Shown: positions 1 through 12,290, counted from the first letter of the stretch. The stretch: 64,000 nt of DNA from Strigamia acuminata (GCA_949358305.1 OX442319.1:6510001-6574000), one strand, 5' to 3'. Program-made: numbers and translations. The notes: a model not told the origin generated them from the sequence alone.

Positions 1-175
1 TGTTGATGCCAAAACACTGGTGTTGCGTGTAATCATCTTCTTTTTGGCAAATGCAATGGTTGTTGGAAGCAGTTTTGGCCGACGAATGGGTCATTACGCC
101 CATGGCCGCCATCACGCTGTCGAAGGAAGACTCGGCGAAGAATTGGATGTCATTGATGCTTTTGCTGGTGTTCAT
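1..175 (-). CDS. SLC18B1-like transporter, copy 1, exon 1 only (cut by window edge)
   Basis: This is the N-terminal exon of a third tandem copy of the transporter seen complete at 1094-2777. The ATG lies at 173-175 and the reading frame MNTSKSIND... is open to the window edge. It matches copy 2 nearly residue for residue, including the short Cys-rich stretch, but has lost one residue between the first two cysteines (HCIC instead of HCTFC). This exon precedes the first membrane segment and has no clear counterpart in vertebrate SLC18B1. The rest of the gene lies to the left of the window, so whether it is functional cannot be judged. Confidence 0.6.
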   Translation of the reverse strand, partial: MNTSKSINDIQFFAESSFDSVMAAMGVMTHSSAKTASNNHCICQKEDDYTQHQCFGIN

Positions 176-1093
176 TTCACGTAAGTGTAACTTACTAAAT
201 GGTTGTTTCTATGCCACGGACGTTTGTGGTTTAACTACTAAACTGGTCCTTAGTTTGTGAAGACATTTAGTGCAATATCTTTGTGATAAGGTGTTTAGAT
301 TGCAGTCTTGGAAGTGTGATAATCATAATCTATCACATGTTTGATGAATAGGTGACCTATAGTATACAATTGTAATTTTGCATGCATTTAAATTCATGAT
401 AAGCCTATTAATAGTTTGCAATGCAAAATTCAGATATTTCAGGTGTTGTACAGTTAGGATTGTTGGTTTTTTGATATTTTATTTGTGGGAGATAATTCAA
501 ATAGTAATACAATTTGCAAATAAGCAAATATTTCGAGGCGTTTAAATTGGTGAACTTCTCCACTGTGTTTTGGTGCAAATGCGGTAGATTATCGTTGTTC
601 GCCGCCATTTTGACAGCATCTTGGTACTTGGTTTCGGTTCATTTCAATATGCTTTAGCAGTTAGCATCCACCAAGATATTGCAACGAAACTGCCAGTACA
701 TTATGGTATTGTTTCTGGGTTGGTCCGGCTTGATAAACTCTGTAGCAACTGTGAAAACTTCTGTTTGAAGACAAAGCGGAGACGTGGGACAGTATAGTAG
801 CCATAGTATATTCAAGTAGCCTTGGAAGCCAACATTCTGCAGGGGTTTTGGTCGATATTAAATGACGCGGACCCGGAATTACAGACGAAGTGTCACAATT
901 TTGTCAATATAACCTTTTGTTCCCTTGTTCTTGTATTCGTAACCCCCTAAGAAAATACAATGAATTTGTTCTTAACCAAATAGACATGCTTTATTTTCGT
1001 AAAGACAGAACATCGACAAAAGAGTAATTATGAACAGTTTTTATTTACAGTTTTCTGATAATCAACGTTTTGAATAATCCAAACAAACTGGTT

Positions 1094-2777
1094 TTAAGAT
1101 ATGAGTTGATCGAACAATATTTTCATCCAGAAAAAACTATAAATTTAAAAAATATATATATATATTTAATTATAAAAAAAATATAAAATAATTAAAAACA
1201 TAATAAGTTGTGAATTGACTCACTATTCTCTTGCACAACCAGTACCAGAAGATGGCCGTGACTACAAAGACGCCTACACTGACCAAAGCAACTTGGTCTT
1301 CGCTGAGATTGAACTATATATATACGACAAAATAACTCAAATAACTAGAATTAAGTGCGTTATTTGTTTACCTGTGGCAAGTACGGCTTCATCGCAGATA
1401 AGAAACCAATACAAATAAGAGCACTCAGACATACCGCGGTCATAGAGAGCGACATCGAAGGAATTCTAAAAGCCTGGCTTGATAACATGTCATCTACGCA
1501 CGTAAACAAGTGATTATAATTAGTATGAAACAGTGCGCGAGTCATTTTTTGTCACTTTACCGCTTTGATCCCTAAATAAAATTGTACTGCAAATAGATAG
1601 CACGAGTAAAATGCTTCCCGTGAAAGCAAATGGAAGCGGATAACCACCTAACTAGTTTTTTGAAGAAAATAAGAATTAAATGTTTGATTAAATTATTCTA
1701 CGGTAATGTGTACTTGGTATAAAGGTCCTCCAATAGTTGGGCCGGATATGAGTCCTATGAGACCGACACAAAATGCAGCACGCAGAAAAGCCTGTGAGTT
1801 TTTTTAAAGAGTGTTTTTGACCAGGGAATTAATTTTTGGACTTACACATGGTTTTTCTATCTCTCTTGGAAATGTGGCTGCTAAGGTTGCAAAATTTGCT
1901 GTGTAGTATGCAGCAGCGCCAATTGCTACAACAATTTGCAGCAAAACAGCAAGAGTGATGAAAGTTGTGGTGGAATTTATCTTGTTTAGTAGTCTGTGTG
2001 TTAGAATTGATAAATAAAAGGAATTGGATGGAATTTTATCTGGTGTTTTATGTAGTTCAAGGTTGTGATATACCCAAATAAAATGCAGCAAATAGTAATA
2101 AAGAGTCCAGAATTCATCACAAATCTGGGTCCTATCATCTTTGCAATCTAAAGACAGAAAATAAAAGAAAATAGACCAAATATCTTTAGCTGTAAAGTTT
2201 TTGTAAATAAATGCAATAGTCGCGTACATATTTACCAAAAATCGGCGTCAGAATAAAAATGGCGATGGGAAGATAACTGAAAAGAAATTTACACGTCGTT
2301 GCCGTTACACCTTTACGTGCAGCCTGGGAAAAATAGGCAAATTTATACAAAGTAAATAAAATTTAAATAAAATTCAACAAATACCTCGGCAGGAAAAAGT
2401 GGGTCTTGCATCGACACGCAAACTCCGCAAAAAAAATTGCCCAACATGTTAGTTATGAGAATCAGCCATTGTTTCATAGTCCACGAGTTCTTAAAAGAAA
2501 AATAATTAATAAAAAAAAAATATTTTTTTTTTGATAAAAATTATAAATTTACATTCGTGACTTTGACGCTGCACGTTTCCTTGTCGCCATTTATGACGTT
2601 GTTGATGCCAAAACACTGGCGTTGCTTGTAATCGTCTTCTTTTTGGCAAAACGTGCAATGGTTGTTGGAAGCAGTTTTGGGCGACGAATGGGTCATTACG
2701 ACCATAGCCGCCATGATGCTGTCGAAGGAAGACTCGGCGAAGAATTGGATGTCATTGATGCTTTTGCTGGTGTTCAT
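1094..2777 (-). CDS. SLC18B1-like MFS transporter, copy 2, C-terminally shortened
   Basis: Nine exons splice in phase: 2553-2777, 2385-2489, 2228-2323, 2074-2147, 1846-1993, 1714-1791, 1561-1651, 1372-1493 and 1224-1313. This gives 343 codons. A tentative terminal exon begins at 1137. After a 75-residue N-terminal region with several cysteines, the protein follows the SLC18B1 (vesicular amine/polyamine-type MFS) pattern. It has a membrane segment ending DPLFPAEAARKG (FFPKEAEKKG in the human protein), then LTPIFGKYIAKMIGPRF (motif A region) and ISGPTIGGPLYQ after TM5. It then runs to about TM7-8. Full-length relatives are about 450 residues with 12 segments. Here the C-terminal half is not found before the next copy, so this is either a truncated duplicate or a gene with unrecognised exons. 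The family call is fairly sure; function is not. Confidence 0.65.
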
Positions 2778-3544
2778 TTCATGTAAGTGTGACTTACTAA
2801 ATGATTGTTTCTAAGCCACGGACGTTTGTGGTTTAACTACTAAACTGGTCCTTAGTTTGTGAAGACATTTAGTGCAATATCTTTGTGATAAGGTGTTTAG
2901 ATTGCAGTCTTGGAAGTGTGATAATCATGATCTATCACATGGTTGATGAATAGGTGACCTATAATATACAATTGTAATTTTGCATGCATTTAAATTCATG
3001 ATAAGCCTATTAATTCAATCCCTAGTTTGCAATGCAAAATTCAGATATTTCAGGTGTTGTACTTGTACAGGTAGGATTGTTTGTTTTTTATATTTTATTT
3101 GTGGTAGATAATTCAAATAGTAATACAATTTGCAAATAAGCAAATATTTCGAGGCGTTTAAATTGGTGAACTTCTCCGCTGTATTTGCCGCCATTTTGAC
3201 AGCATCTTGGTACTTGGTTTCGGTTCATTTCAATATGCTTTAGCAATTCAAGTAGCCTTGGAAGCCAACATTCTGCAGGGGTTTTGGTCGATATATTAGA
3301 TGACGCGGACCAGGAATTACAGACGAAAAGTGTCACAACTTGTCAATATAACCCTTTGTTCCCTTGTTCTTGTATTTGTAACCCCCTAAGAAATTACAAT
3401 AAATTTGTTCTTAACCAAATAGTCATGCTTTTTATTCGTGAAGACAAGAGAGTTACTATGAACAGTTTTTATTTACAGTTCTCTGATAATCAACATTTTG
3501 AATAATCCAAACAAACTGGTCTTAAGATATGAGTTGATCGAACA

Positions 3545-6228
3545 ATATTTTCATCCAGAAAAAAACTAGAAATTTAAAATATACATATATTTAATTATAA
3601 AAAATATAAAATAATTAAAAACATAATAAATTGTGAATTGACTCACTTTTCTATCACACAACCAGTCCCAGAAGATGGCCGCGACTGCAAAGACGCCTAC
3701 ACTGATGACAAACACTAAACCAACTTGTACTGCGCTGAGATTGAACTATATACGACAAAATAACTAAAATAGCTAAAATTGGGTGCGTTATTTATTTACC
3801 TGTCGAAAGTACGACTCAAATATCGCAGGAAAACAATACAAATAAGAGCACTTAGATATATCGCCTTCCTAGAGAGCGGCATCGAAAAATCTTTCAAAGC
3901 CTGGATGTCATCTACAGCACGCACGTTATCAAGCGATTATAATTAGTATGAAACAGTGCTTGAGTCATTTTTTGTCACTTTACCGCTTTGATTCCAAAAT
4001 AAAATTGTACTGCAAATAGATAACACGAGTAAAATGCTTCCCATAAACGCAAATGGAAGCGGATAACCACCCAACTAGTTTTTTTAAGAAAATAAGAATT
4101 AAATGTTTGATTAAATCATGTACGGTAAAGTTTACTTGGTACAAAGGTCCTCCAATAGTTGGGCCGACTCTGAGACCGACATAAAATGCAGCACGTAGAA
4201 AATCCTGCGTGTTTTTTTAAAGAGTGTTTTTGATTAGGGAATTAATTTTTGGACTTACAAATGTTTTCCCTATGTCTCTGTCTCTTGGAAATGTGGCGGC
4301 CATTGTTGCCAAATTTGCTGTGTGGTATGCAGCAGCGCCCATTGCTACAATAATTTGCAGCAAAGCAGCAAGAGTGATGAAAGTTGTGGTGGAATTTATC
4401 TTGTATAGTAGTCTATATATTTTAGAATTAATAAATAAAAGGAATTGGATGGAATTTTATCTGGTGTTTTATGTAGTTCAAGGTTGTGATATACCCAAAT
4501 AAAATGCAGCAAATAGTAATAAAGAGTCCAGAATTTATCAGAAATCTGGGTCCTACCTTTCCAATCTAAAGACAGAAAATAAAAGACAATAGACGAAACA
4601 TCTTTAGCTGTAAAGTTTTTGTAAATAAATACAATAGTCACGTACACATTTGCTAAAAATCGGCGTCAGGATGAAAATGGCGGTGGGAAGATGACTGAAA
4701 AGAAATCCACATGTCGTGGTTACACCTTTACGTGCAACCTGGGAAAAATAGGCAAATTTAAATAAAATTTAAATAAAATTTAAATAAAATTCGACAAATA
4801 CCTCGGCAGGAAAAAATGGCTCTTGCATCGACACGCAAACTCCGCAAAAAAAATTGCCCAACATGCTAGTTATGAGAATCAGCCATTGTTTCATAGTCCA
4901 CGATTTCGTATAACAAAAATTATTAATAAAAAAAAATATTTTCTTTTTGATAAAAATTATAAATTTACATTCGTGACTTTGTCACGGCCCGGCAATGGCC
5001 GGCATTTACGCGCTTTAACCCTAACCTAATTGTTGTTTTGTACGCGTTATCTGTGTGTTCCTAACCATTGTTTTGTTGTTGATTTCTAATAAATCCTAAA
5101 CCTAAATTTGATTTGTCCTACCTTTTTTCATTTCTCATTCATGTTTATCCCCTGACTTGGTCTGGTGTGGCTCAATTCTGCCACATCAGACCGGTCTAAG
5201 TTGAGTAATATCCACTGTTACCCCTCCTAAATTCCTTTAGTTTAGTCTGGCAAATTTAAATGTTTGGTCACTCGCGTCTTAGTCATCGTGATAATTATTC
5301 ACGAAGGCGTTTGATTGGTTTGTGTGTTATTACCTCATTGGCTTCCCCTCTTTTTCTGTGATAGATCTGTCCCAAGTCTATCTCAGAGCTGACACAAGCC
5401 AGATCCGATCAGAAGGTGTAAGTCCATGAGCCCTGTAAGAGCTTTAACTAGCCGTTGGCATTTGGCGATCTTTTCCCTGTGTTAACTCACAGTGTGACTC
5501 CATGCAATTTAACTATGCATGTTTGAGGTTTTCCATTGTCATTTCACGTGCTTGATTCCCCGTTTCATCTTTGATTACCTTTCCTTTCGTTGACCTTTTG
5601 TTTCATTTTGATTTTATGCCGCTGATACGCGCCGAGGGATTTGAGATTTAATTCAATTGGCCGATGAGTTATTATTTTGTCTTTTGCGTGCGATTAGTGC
5701 GCGTTTGCTCGATTTGGTCGCTCCGCCATTAGGAGTCCCATCCAGATTTAGCATTAGCCTCGCATACTAGACGCATCTGGATGTTGGTGATAATCCCGGT
5801 GGATAAGTCACCGCAATCGGATTCCTAGAATACGTGTGTGCATTATTTCTTGTTTTTTACGGTTCCAACAAACCCGGCTAAAATTTGTGTAAATGATCGA
5901 CTAAGGGGATAAGTTTGCCGCTACCCTCCAGGCTGCTTATCAATATCCGGGCCCTTATTCGGGACCAGGCTTTCCCTACGTCGTACTGGTGCGTCTTTTA
6001 AACGCGGTTTTGACTATCTAAACAACCGGTTCATGACAACTTTGACGGTACACGTTTGCTTGTCGCCATTTATGACGTTGTTGATGCCAAAACACTGGTG
6101 TTGCTTGTAATCGTCTTCTTTGTGGCAAAACGTGCAATGGTTGTTGGAAGCAGTTTTGGCCGACGAATGGGTCATTACGACCATAGCAGCCATCACGTTG
6201 TCGAAGGAAGACTCGGCGAAGAATTGGA
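3545..6228 (-). pseudogene. SLC18B1-like transporter, copy 3, disrupted
   Basis: The exons parallel copy 2 but carry several lesions. A deletion of about 50 bp near 6228 removes the MNTSKSIND start. A solo LTR at 4980-6038 splits exon 1. The exon near 3800-3920 is one base shorter than in copy 2 at its 3' part, so the frame shifts. The exon corresponding to the TM2-TM3 loop (about 4500-4570) is still recognisable (VGPRFLINSGLF). The combined damage makes a functional protein unlikely. Degradation probably followed duplication, because the undamaged parts remain very similar to copy 2. Confidence 0.75.
4980..6038 (+). mobile_element. Solo LTR, Ty3/Gypsy-type, inserted in exon 1 of copy 3
   Basis: The 1,059 bp segment begins TGTCACGG and ends TGACA. 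It is flanked by a 4 bp direct repeat ACTT (4976-4979 and 6039-6042). Removing the element plus one ACTT restores the exon sequence found in copy 2 (GTGACTTTGACG). The first eight bases equal those of the 672 bp LTRs at 12339 and 25704, and the target duplication length is the same, so a related Ty3/Gypsy lineage is likely although the rest differs. No internal coding sequence remains; LTR-LTR recombination is the usual cause. Confidence 0.85.
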
Positions 6229-6717
6229 AAAATGATTGTTTCTAAGCCACGGACGTTTGTGGTTTAACTACTAAACTGGTCCTTAGATTGTGAAGACATT
6301 TAGTGCAATATCTTTGTGATAAGATGTCTAGAATAGATTGCAGTCTTGAAAGTGTGATAATAGTGATTTATCACATGTTTATGAATAGGTAATTGTAATT
6401 TTGCATGTATTTGAATTGTGGTGTTGCTTATTAGTCATTCTTGATAAGTCTACTGATTAAATCCCTAATTAAAATCCCCCAAGAAATCCCACAAGGAGGA
6501 CACAGTAGATACAAAAACAAATAGATATTCAGTATTTTATCCATTCTATTTTATTTCCCCCAAGATGATGGCAACATTGCATCTATGTGGATATGATATT
6601 AAATCGATATGTCAAATCGTTTATTGTGTTAAATTATGCGAATGGTTTTGTGAAAATTATTTATTTTATTTACAGTTCTCTTACAATCGACATTTTGAAT
6701 AATCCAAACTGGTCTTA

Positions 6718-6785
6718 AGATACGAGTTGATCGAACAACATTTTCATCCAGAAAGGAATCGCCATCATTAAAACGAACAGTAGGA
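6718..6785 (-). pseudogene. Terminal-exon remnant of a further transporter copy
   Basis: On the minus strand an acceptor-like TTCTAG is followed by a stretch containing CTGGATGAAAATGTTGTTCG. The same sequence occurs with small changes near 1100-1137 and 3500-3560, downstream of copies 2 and 3. In one frame it reads as a short hydrophobic tail ending DQLVS and a stop; a second frame is also open. The upstream exons are absent. It is the edge of the duplicated array. Confidence 0.45.
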
Positions 6786-6790
6786 ACTAG

Positions 6791-8050
6791 AAATTAAAAT
6801 TATTATAATTTTTTTTTCTATTTTTCGAAAGTCTCATCGAAAAAGAAAAATTTTGCTATTCATAATCCTTAATACATTGTAACAATTCCAAAAGATCTTA
6901 TTTTCACACTGAATTCTCAAAAAAACCAATCTCGCTTTTCAAATAGAATTTAATTACTTGAAAAGTAGGGATCATTACACTCGGTGAAATATACATCTTT
7001 AAGCCTGACAAAACTCTTCAAAAACCTAAAAACAAACCAAAATATTTATTCAAATCCTTATTTAAGTCACGGATTTAATTTTTCACCCATTAATTAGCAA
7101 AATTCTTCATTTTATTTCTGTTTTCGTCGTTTTTTCATCATCGTCATTGCTCCACCGAAATGCACTGAAAAAGAATCAATTTATTAGAATTTGTACTTTT
7201 TTTATTATGAATTTCTAATAATCAATACTGTACTATATTTCCGTTGCATTAGTAGTCGTCTCGTATAAGCTAAATATTAATCCTTCCAGAATTGGAAACA
7301 GTTTGAAATCATTAATTTCCGAAGAGAAATCTTGTTTCTGCAGAAACATAAATTCAAAAAATGTAACATCAGATTTTAATTTAACCATTAAACACTTGGG
7401 AAAACATTCCTGGTGCAAATCCAATCATTATTTACCTCTAAATGTGTAAAAATTTCAGCAAAACATCATCGTAATCTGCCATTAAACTTAGCTTTACTAT
7501 CCTGCCGCAAGCTGGCGCCCTGGAACAATAATAGCGCCAAATTAAATTATTTGAATAATTAAAATTTTCTCATCATTAATTTTATCGTTATAAATAAAAA
7601 TAAATTAGTTACATTTTTGTAAAACCATTTTAAATCATCTCAAATAGGCTTGTAGACAATGTATTACCGAATGAGTTATAACAACAAACCCTAGATGGCG
7701 CTAGCGTATTTTAAGAGCATCCCATAGCACACTAACTTTTTTGTTGGAACTAGTCGGTCTTGTTCTAGTGATAAATGACCGGTTGGGTAAACAAGCGATA
7801 ATCAGACGAGAAACGTAGAAAACAAGAACGAATTGTCTAGTATTGTTGAACGAGGGGGACAGAGTGAATAGGGGGATGAGGAGGGATGAGAGTTTATAAC
7901 GATTCATCTTTCACGTTAAATTAGCAACCAAGCGTTATGATGAGGCGTAGAGAGGCCGCCGACCGGTCAAACAGGATCCGAGCCCTCGTCCCTCCACACT
8001 AACAACAGCGCCTCGCCACAGGGTGCCTGGAAAGTAACGTTTTTATTTCA
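6791..8050. other. Intergenic or unresolved region
   Basis: No gene can be supported. On the minus strand there are exon-like fragments: an acceptor-preceded ending at about 7100-7165, an open stretch at 7233-7424, and a short ATG frame starting MADYDDVLLKF near 7484. Their phases do not join convincingly and no family is recognised. 7690-8050 is less AT-rich and contains splice-like sites, so it could be an untranslated exon. Treat as unknown. Confidence 0.3.
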
Positions 8051-8454
8051 GGCAAAAAATTTGAATGAATATATAAATGGATAAAAGCTGCGTATCGATT
8101 TCTGTGGGGATCTGGGGAACGTGGGGAAACGGGAAATTCGAGGAGTTTGGTGTTTTTAGATGCGAGTTTTAAACTTAGGGATGTGGTAGGTCAAACTGAT
8201 GTGAAATGGACAATGGGAATGTTGGGGAATGTGAAAAATGGAGAGGTTTTGCAATGGAATTGGAGAAATAAGAATGGAAATTTGGCTGAAAAAATTGAAA
8301 TATTCAAAATTTGGAGATAAATTGGAAAATTTTCTAAATTTTGGCAGAAATGTTTGAGAATATTCTAAATTTTGGCAGAAGTGTTTGAAAATATTCTAAA
8401 TTTTGGCAAAAATGTTTGAAAATATTCTATATTTTGGAAGACAGATTAGAAAAA

Positions 8455-8720
8455 CTAGGAAATTTTGGTTGAAAAGTTGGAAATTGAGAGAAAAAGATTG
8501 AAAATTCCAGAAAATTGAGCGAAAAAATAAGAAAATTTAGGAAAATTGAGCGAAAAAATAAGAAAATTCCAGAAAATTGAGCGAAAAAATATAAAAATTG
8601 AGGAAAATTGAGCGAAAAAATAAGAAAATTGAGCGAAAATTGAGCGAAAAAATAAGAAAATTAAGCGAAAATTAAGCGAAAAAAAAACTAAAAAATTTAG
8701 GAATTTGAGCAAAAAATTTT
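8455..8720. repeat. Minisatellite-like array, GAAAATTGAGCGAAAAAATA unit
   Basis: A 17-25 bp unit built from GAAAATTGAGCGAAAAAATAA is repeated head to tail with small indels. A related, more diverged run with AATATTCTAAATTTTGGCAG lies just upstream (8300-8450). The long open frame on the opposite strand is a product of the periodic sequence, not a gene. Confidence 0.8.
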
Positions 8721-8879
8721 AAAAAAAATCAGTAAACAAAAATTAAATTTTCATGTAACATTTGAACAAAAAAAAAACCATAAAAACCTCGGAATTCACA
8801 TGTGACCAAACGACAAAAACCAAAAACACATGTAACAAAATTTAAAATCCCCCAAAAAAATTCCCCAAAAAAAATCCCC

Positions 8880-8920
8880 CAAAAAAAATCCCCAAAAACC
8901 CTAACCCCCCACCCCCCCCC

Positions 8921-8971
<51 letters not shown>
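8880..8971. repeat. C-run followed by a 50-base A-run
   Basis: A C-rich tract (about 8903-8921) leads directly into about 50 uninterrupted A residues (8922-8971). Such a tract could be the tail of an old retroposed sequence, but no target duplication or source gene was seen. 8972-9480 is more GC-rich and ends in a splice-donor-like CCAGGTGAGA at about 9361. It could be an untranslated first exon. No coding function can be supported for the open frame 8991-9299. Confidence 0.5.
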
Positions 8972-8977
<6 letters not shown>

Positions 8978-9480
8978 TAAAATAATCCTTTTGCGTATCG
9001 CACCCCGCCACCGCCAACCCTACGCCGCAACAACTCAACCTGTTGCCGCCCGCGCACTCCAACCCAACCCCACTCCACCGCATCTGTTCCGTCCTCAATC
9101 CCAACCGAAGCGACACTCATTATTTCCCAACTTGACACTTAACACATGTCGCAATCACCGCTCCCTTTATCCACGGACCACACGCATCAAAACCATTCAA
9201 ATCTCAAACTCCACAAAACTACCAACATTTAATCTACATTTCTCACCTCCCTCCTCGCAGGGGGGCGCTAATATTAACGACTCCCTCCACGATCGCTGAC
9301 AACATGAAACGAAACTATAAGGCCGTGAGATGTCTGCGCGCACCACAATTTATGACGATAACCAGGTGAGAGACGACAGGGAGATGAAGGTCGATCAAGC
9401 CCTTAGTGAGGCGTGAAGTTCTCCACGAGGGGTCGCATTCCACCTAATAAGGTTGAGAGGCCGACAGCAAGCTTTTTAGG

Positions 9481-10085
9481 TTGCAAGTTGAAGTTTTCTT
9501 GATAATGGAAGCAAAATAAATGCACATTTTATGTTTTTTCGTTGGTTTTGATGAATTTTTTGATGATTTTCTTTTTTTAAAAATTTTTTAAAAATTATTT
9601 TTTGTTTATTTTAATTTTTTAGATTTATTTTATGGTTATGTGATTTTTTTTAAAGGTTTTAAGGTTATGGAGGTGTAAAAGTGCCCTGGGATGGACGTTT
9701 GAAGGGATGAAAAGTGTTTTTTTTTGTTGGGGGGATTTTGTTTTTTAATTTTTGAGCAGTTTAATTAAAGTGCACATTTGTAGCTATAAATTTTGCTGCT
9801 GTATTAAAATTAAATTGAATAAGTGCAATTTTTTTAAGGTTTTTTTTTTTTTAGCTGAAAAGTGAATTTTGTGAGTGATAAATAAATTTTATGTATGAAT
9901 AATGCATTTTTTTAGATCTAGAAGGGGGTTTTGTATATGTTAGAAAATGAATTTTATACTGGGAGTATGTATATTGTGAAGGTTTGCAAGGGAGAAATGA
10001 ATTTTTAGAATTTAAGTGCAGTTTAATTGTAAGTTTGCAATTTAAGATTCATGTTTTTTGTAACTTGCACATTTTGCAGAGTAAA
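9481..10085. other. AT-rich spacer, nothing recognised
   Basis: T-rich sequence with homopolymer runs, no convincing exon, RNA or mobile-element end on either strand. Confidence 0.5.
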
Positions 10086-10690
10086 ATTCATTATTTTATA
10101 CACGATAATCTAAATATTACGCACAAAAATCCACACTTTAAGCACAAAAAACCACACTTTACACACAAAAAACAATTTTACACACAAAAATCAACGTTTT
10201 ACACTCAAAAATCCTATTTTACACTCAAAAATCCCATTTTCCACTCAAAAATCCCATTTTGCACTCAAAAATCCCATTTTACAGACAAAAAACAACGTTT
10301 TACATACAAAAAATCTACATTTTAGACATAAACATTCCATTTTACACACTAAAAATCCATTTCACACTCAAAAATCACATTTTACACACAACAATAAACG
10401 TTTTACACATAAAAATCCCATTATACACTCAAAAATATCCATTTCACACGCAAAAATCACATTTCACACACAACAATAAACGTTTTACACATAAAAATCC
10501 CATTATACACTCAAAAATTACATTTTACACACAAAAATAAACGTTTTACACATAAAAATCCCATTATACACTCAAAAATCCTATTTTACACACAAAAAAC
10601 AACGTTTTACATACAAAAATCTACATTTTGCACACAAAAAACCCATTTTAGACACAAAAAAATCCATTTCACACACAAAATTCCATTTCG
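10086..10690. repeat. Minisatellite-like array, ACACACAAAAATCCATTTT unit
   Basis: About 600 bp of a degenerate 18-20 bp unit (ACAC[TA]CAAAAATCCCATTTT and variants). A higher-order repeat of several units is visible: the block containing CAACAATAAACGTTTTACAC recurs at about 10388, 10470 and 10527. The open frames here only reflect the periodicity. Confidence 0.85.
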
Positions 10691-11789
10691 CCCAGTCTAT
10701 TTAAATAAATCTGCAATTTCCTACCAAACATGCATTTTATTTTATTCAACAAATTAAAATTAAAAAAAAAAAACCCAAATTTTCCAATCAAAAATCCATT
10801 TCCCCCCCACTAAAAAAACTCCAATCATCTACCCACAAATTCCCATCACACCACCTCCAACATCAATTAAACATTCATACAAATTACAACTTGTTTAAAA
10901 CCGAAATGAAAAAAGAAAAAAAAACCTGTTTCACGCCACCTAAATACATTACCCGACAAATCTACCTTGATACTTGTTTCTTATCACTTGCCAGCTTGTA
11001 TAATTTAAGTGATAATAAGAAAAAAATCTGCACAATCAACCGATTGCTTAAAAAGATTATCAAATATTCCCCCCCCCCCACCCCCCCAAAAAAAAAAATT
11101 TATTTAATATTTTTTTCCGCCATTTTATTTCTTCAGCTTAAATATTTTCAAATTTAAGCATTGTAGGAGTGTCCGTCTTGTCAGGTTCCATTTATCCTGA
11201 TCCCAGTTTGCTGTCAGTTCCTCCAATTCTTGCTGGCGTTTCAATTACACGTTGCGGGGCCACGAAAAAAAGTTAAAGGTGATTGGAATGGTCACCCCCC
11301 TTGTTGGGAAATAAAAGAAAAGTTTGATTTTCGCGTTATTATAATAATTATTGGGAGAAATGTCCGAGGCGAGTTGTGAAGTGTAAAGTTGTTGATTAAG
11401 TTTGGCTGAGGTTGTATTGCTGTTTAGCGTGCGTGATGGATGGGGGCAGTTCAAGGACAGGTTTGGTGATGGACGCGCAATTGCTGCACTCCATGATTAG
11501 CGGGAATTATAAAACTACGTAATTCGGCGTCGTACTGTGATTATAGGGTACGGCGGCCAGGTGGCGCTGGGTATGTCTGGTGCTGATGGAAAGAATTTCA
11601 AAGTCTTGTCAGGATTGCTAATCGGTCCGAATGAGTGATTTTTGGTGGTTTTTTGGGGTTTTTTTGAGAGAAAAATATTTTTTTGGTTGATATTTGCAGG
11701 TTTTATGTTTTAGACACCAAAAGTGTAATTTTTGGATGCGAAAAATAATTTTTACGTGCAAAATTACAATTATTTAGATGGAAAAATGA
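10691..11789. other. Intergenic region, no gene seen
   Basis: AT-rich with short C- and A-runs near 11070-11100. A less AT-rich part (11160-11640) shows no open frame of interest on either strand and no recognisable RNA. It could hold regulatory DNA, but nothing specific can be pointed to. Confidence 0.4.
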
Positions 11790-12290
11790 TTTTTTAAGTT
11801 AAAAAAATGCACTTTTTGATTCAAAAATGCACTTTTTTGATGCAAAAATGCACTTTATGGGTGAAAAATGCACTTATTTGATGCAAATATGCACTTTATG
11901 GATGAAAAATGCACTTATTTGATGCAAAAATGCACTTTTTTGATGCAAAAATGCACTTTTTTGATGCAAAAATGCACTTTTTGATGCAAAAATGCACTTT
12001 TTGATGCAAAAATGCACTTATTTGATGCAAAAATGCACTTATTTGATGCAAAAATGCACTTTTTGATGCAAAAATGCACATTTTTGATGCAAAAATGCAC
12101 ATTTTTGATGCAAAAATGCACATTTTTGATGCAAAAATGCACATTTTTGATGCAAAAATGCACATTTTTGATGCAAAAATGCCCTTTTTGATGCAAAAAG
12201 TGGATTTTTCACCCATAAAGTGCATTTTTGATGCAAAAATGCACTTTTTTACACAAAAATCCACTTTTTGACGCAAATTTTTTTTATTTA
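11790..12290. repeat. Minisatellite-like array, TTTTTGATGCAAAAATGCAC unit
   Basis: Roughly 25 copies of an 18-20 bp unit, TTTTTGATGCAAAAATGCAC, with variants having 3 to 6 T. The array ends about 50 bp before the 5' LTR of the large retrotransposon. All open frames on both strands here (for example repeated HFCIKNV-type peptides) are artefacts of the repeat. Confidence 0.9.

Larger units (their letters stand above)
1..6790. repeat. Tandem segmental duplication of an MFS transporter gene unit
   Basis: Exon 1 of the same gene recurs at 175, 2777 and about 6228, all on the minus strand. Its upstream flank (for example 180-660 and 2770-3240) and its introns are also conserved. The unit is about 2.6 kb between copies 1 and 2, and about 2.4 kb between copies 2 and 3 once the 1,059 bp solo LTR is subtracted. 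A terminal-exon-like remnant at 6718-6785 marks a fourth, mostly lost unit. The spacers (176-1093 and 2778-3540) hold 3' ends and upstream regions of adjacent copies; no other gene is seen in them. Confidence 0.8.

Noticed and set aside
8991-9299. 102-codon plus-strand frame as a gene
   Set aside because: Composition (Pro/Thr/His/Arg) reflects C-rich sequence and no homology is recognised; a splice-donor-like site after it suggests an untranslated exon at most.
11896-12276. Overlapping repeat-peptide frames on both strands (HFCIKNV, HIFDAKM types)
   Set aside because: Translation of a 20 bp minisatellite with no stops; not genes and not CRISPR spacers, since units are contiguous without unique spacers.
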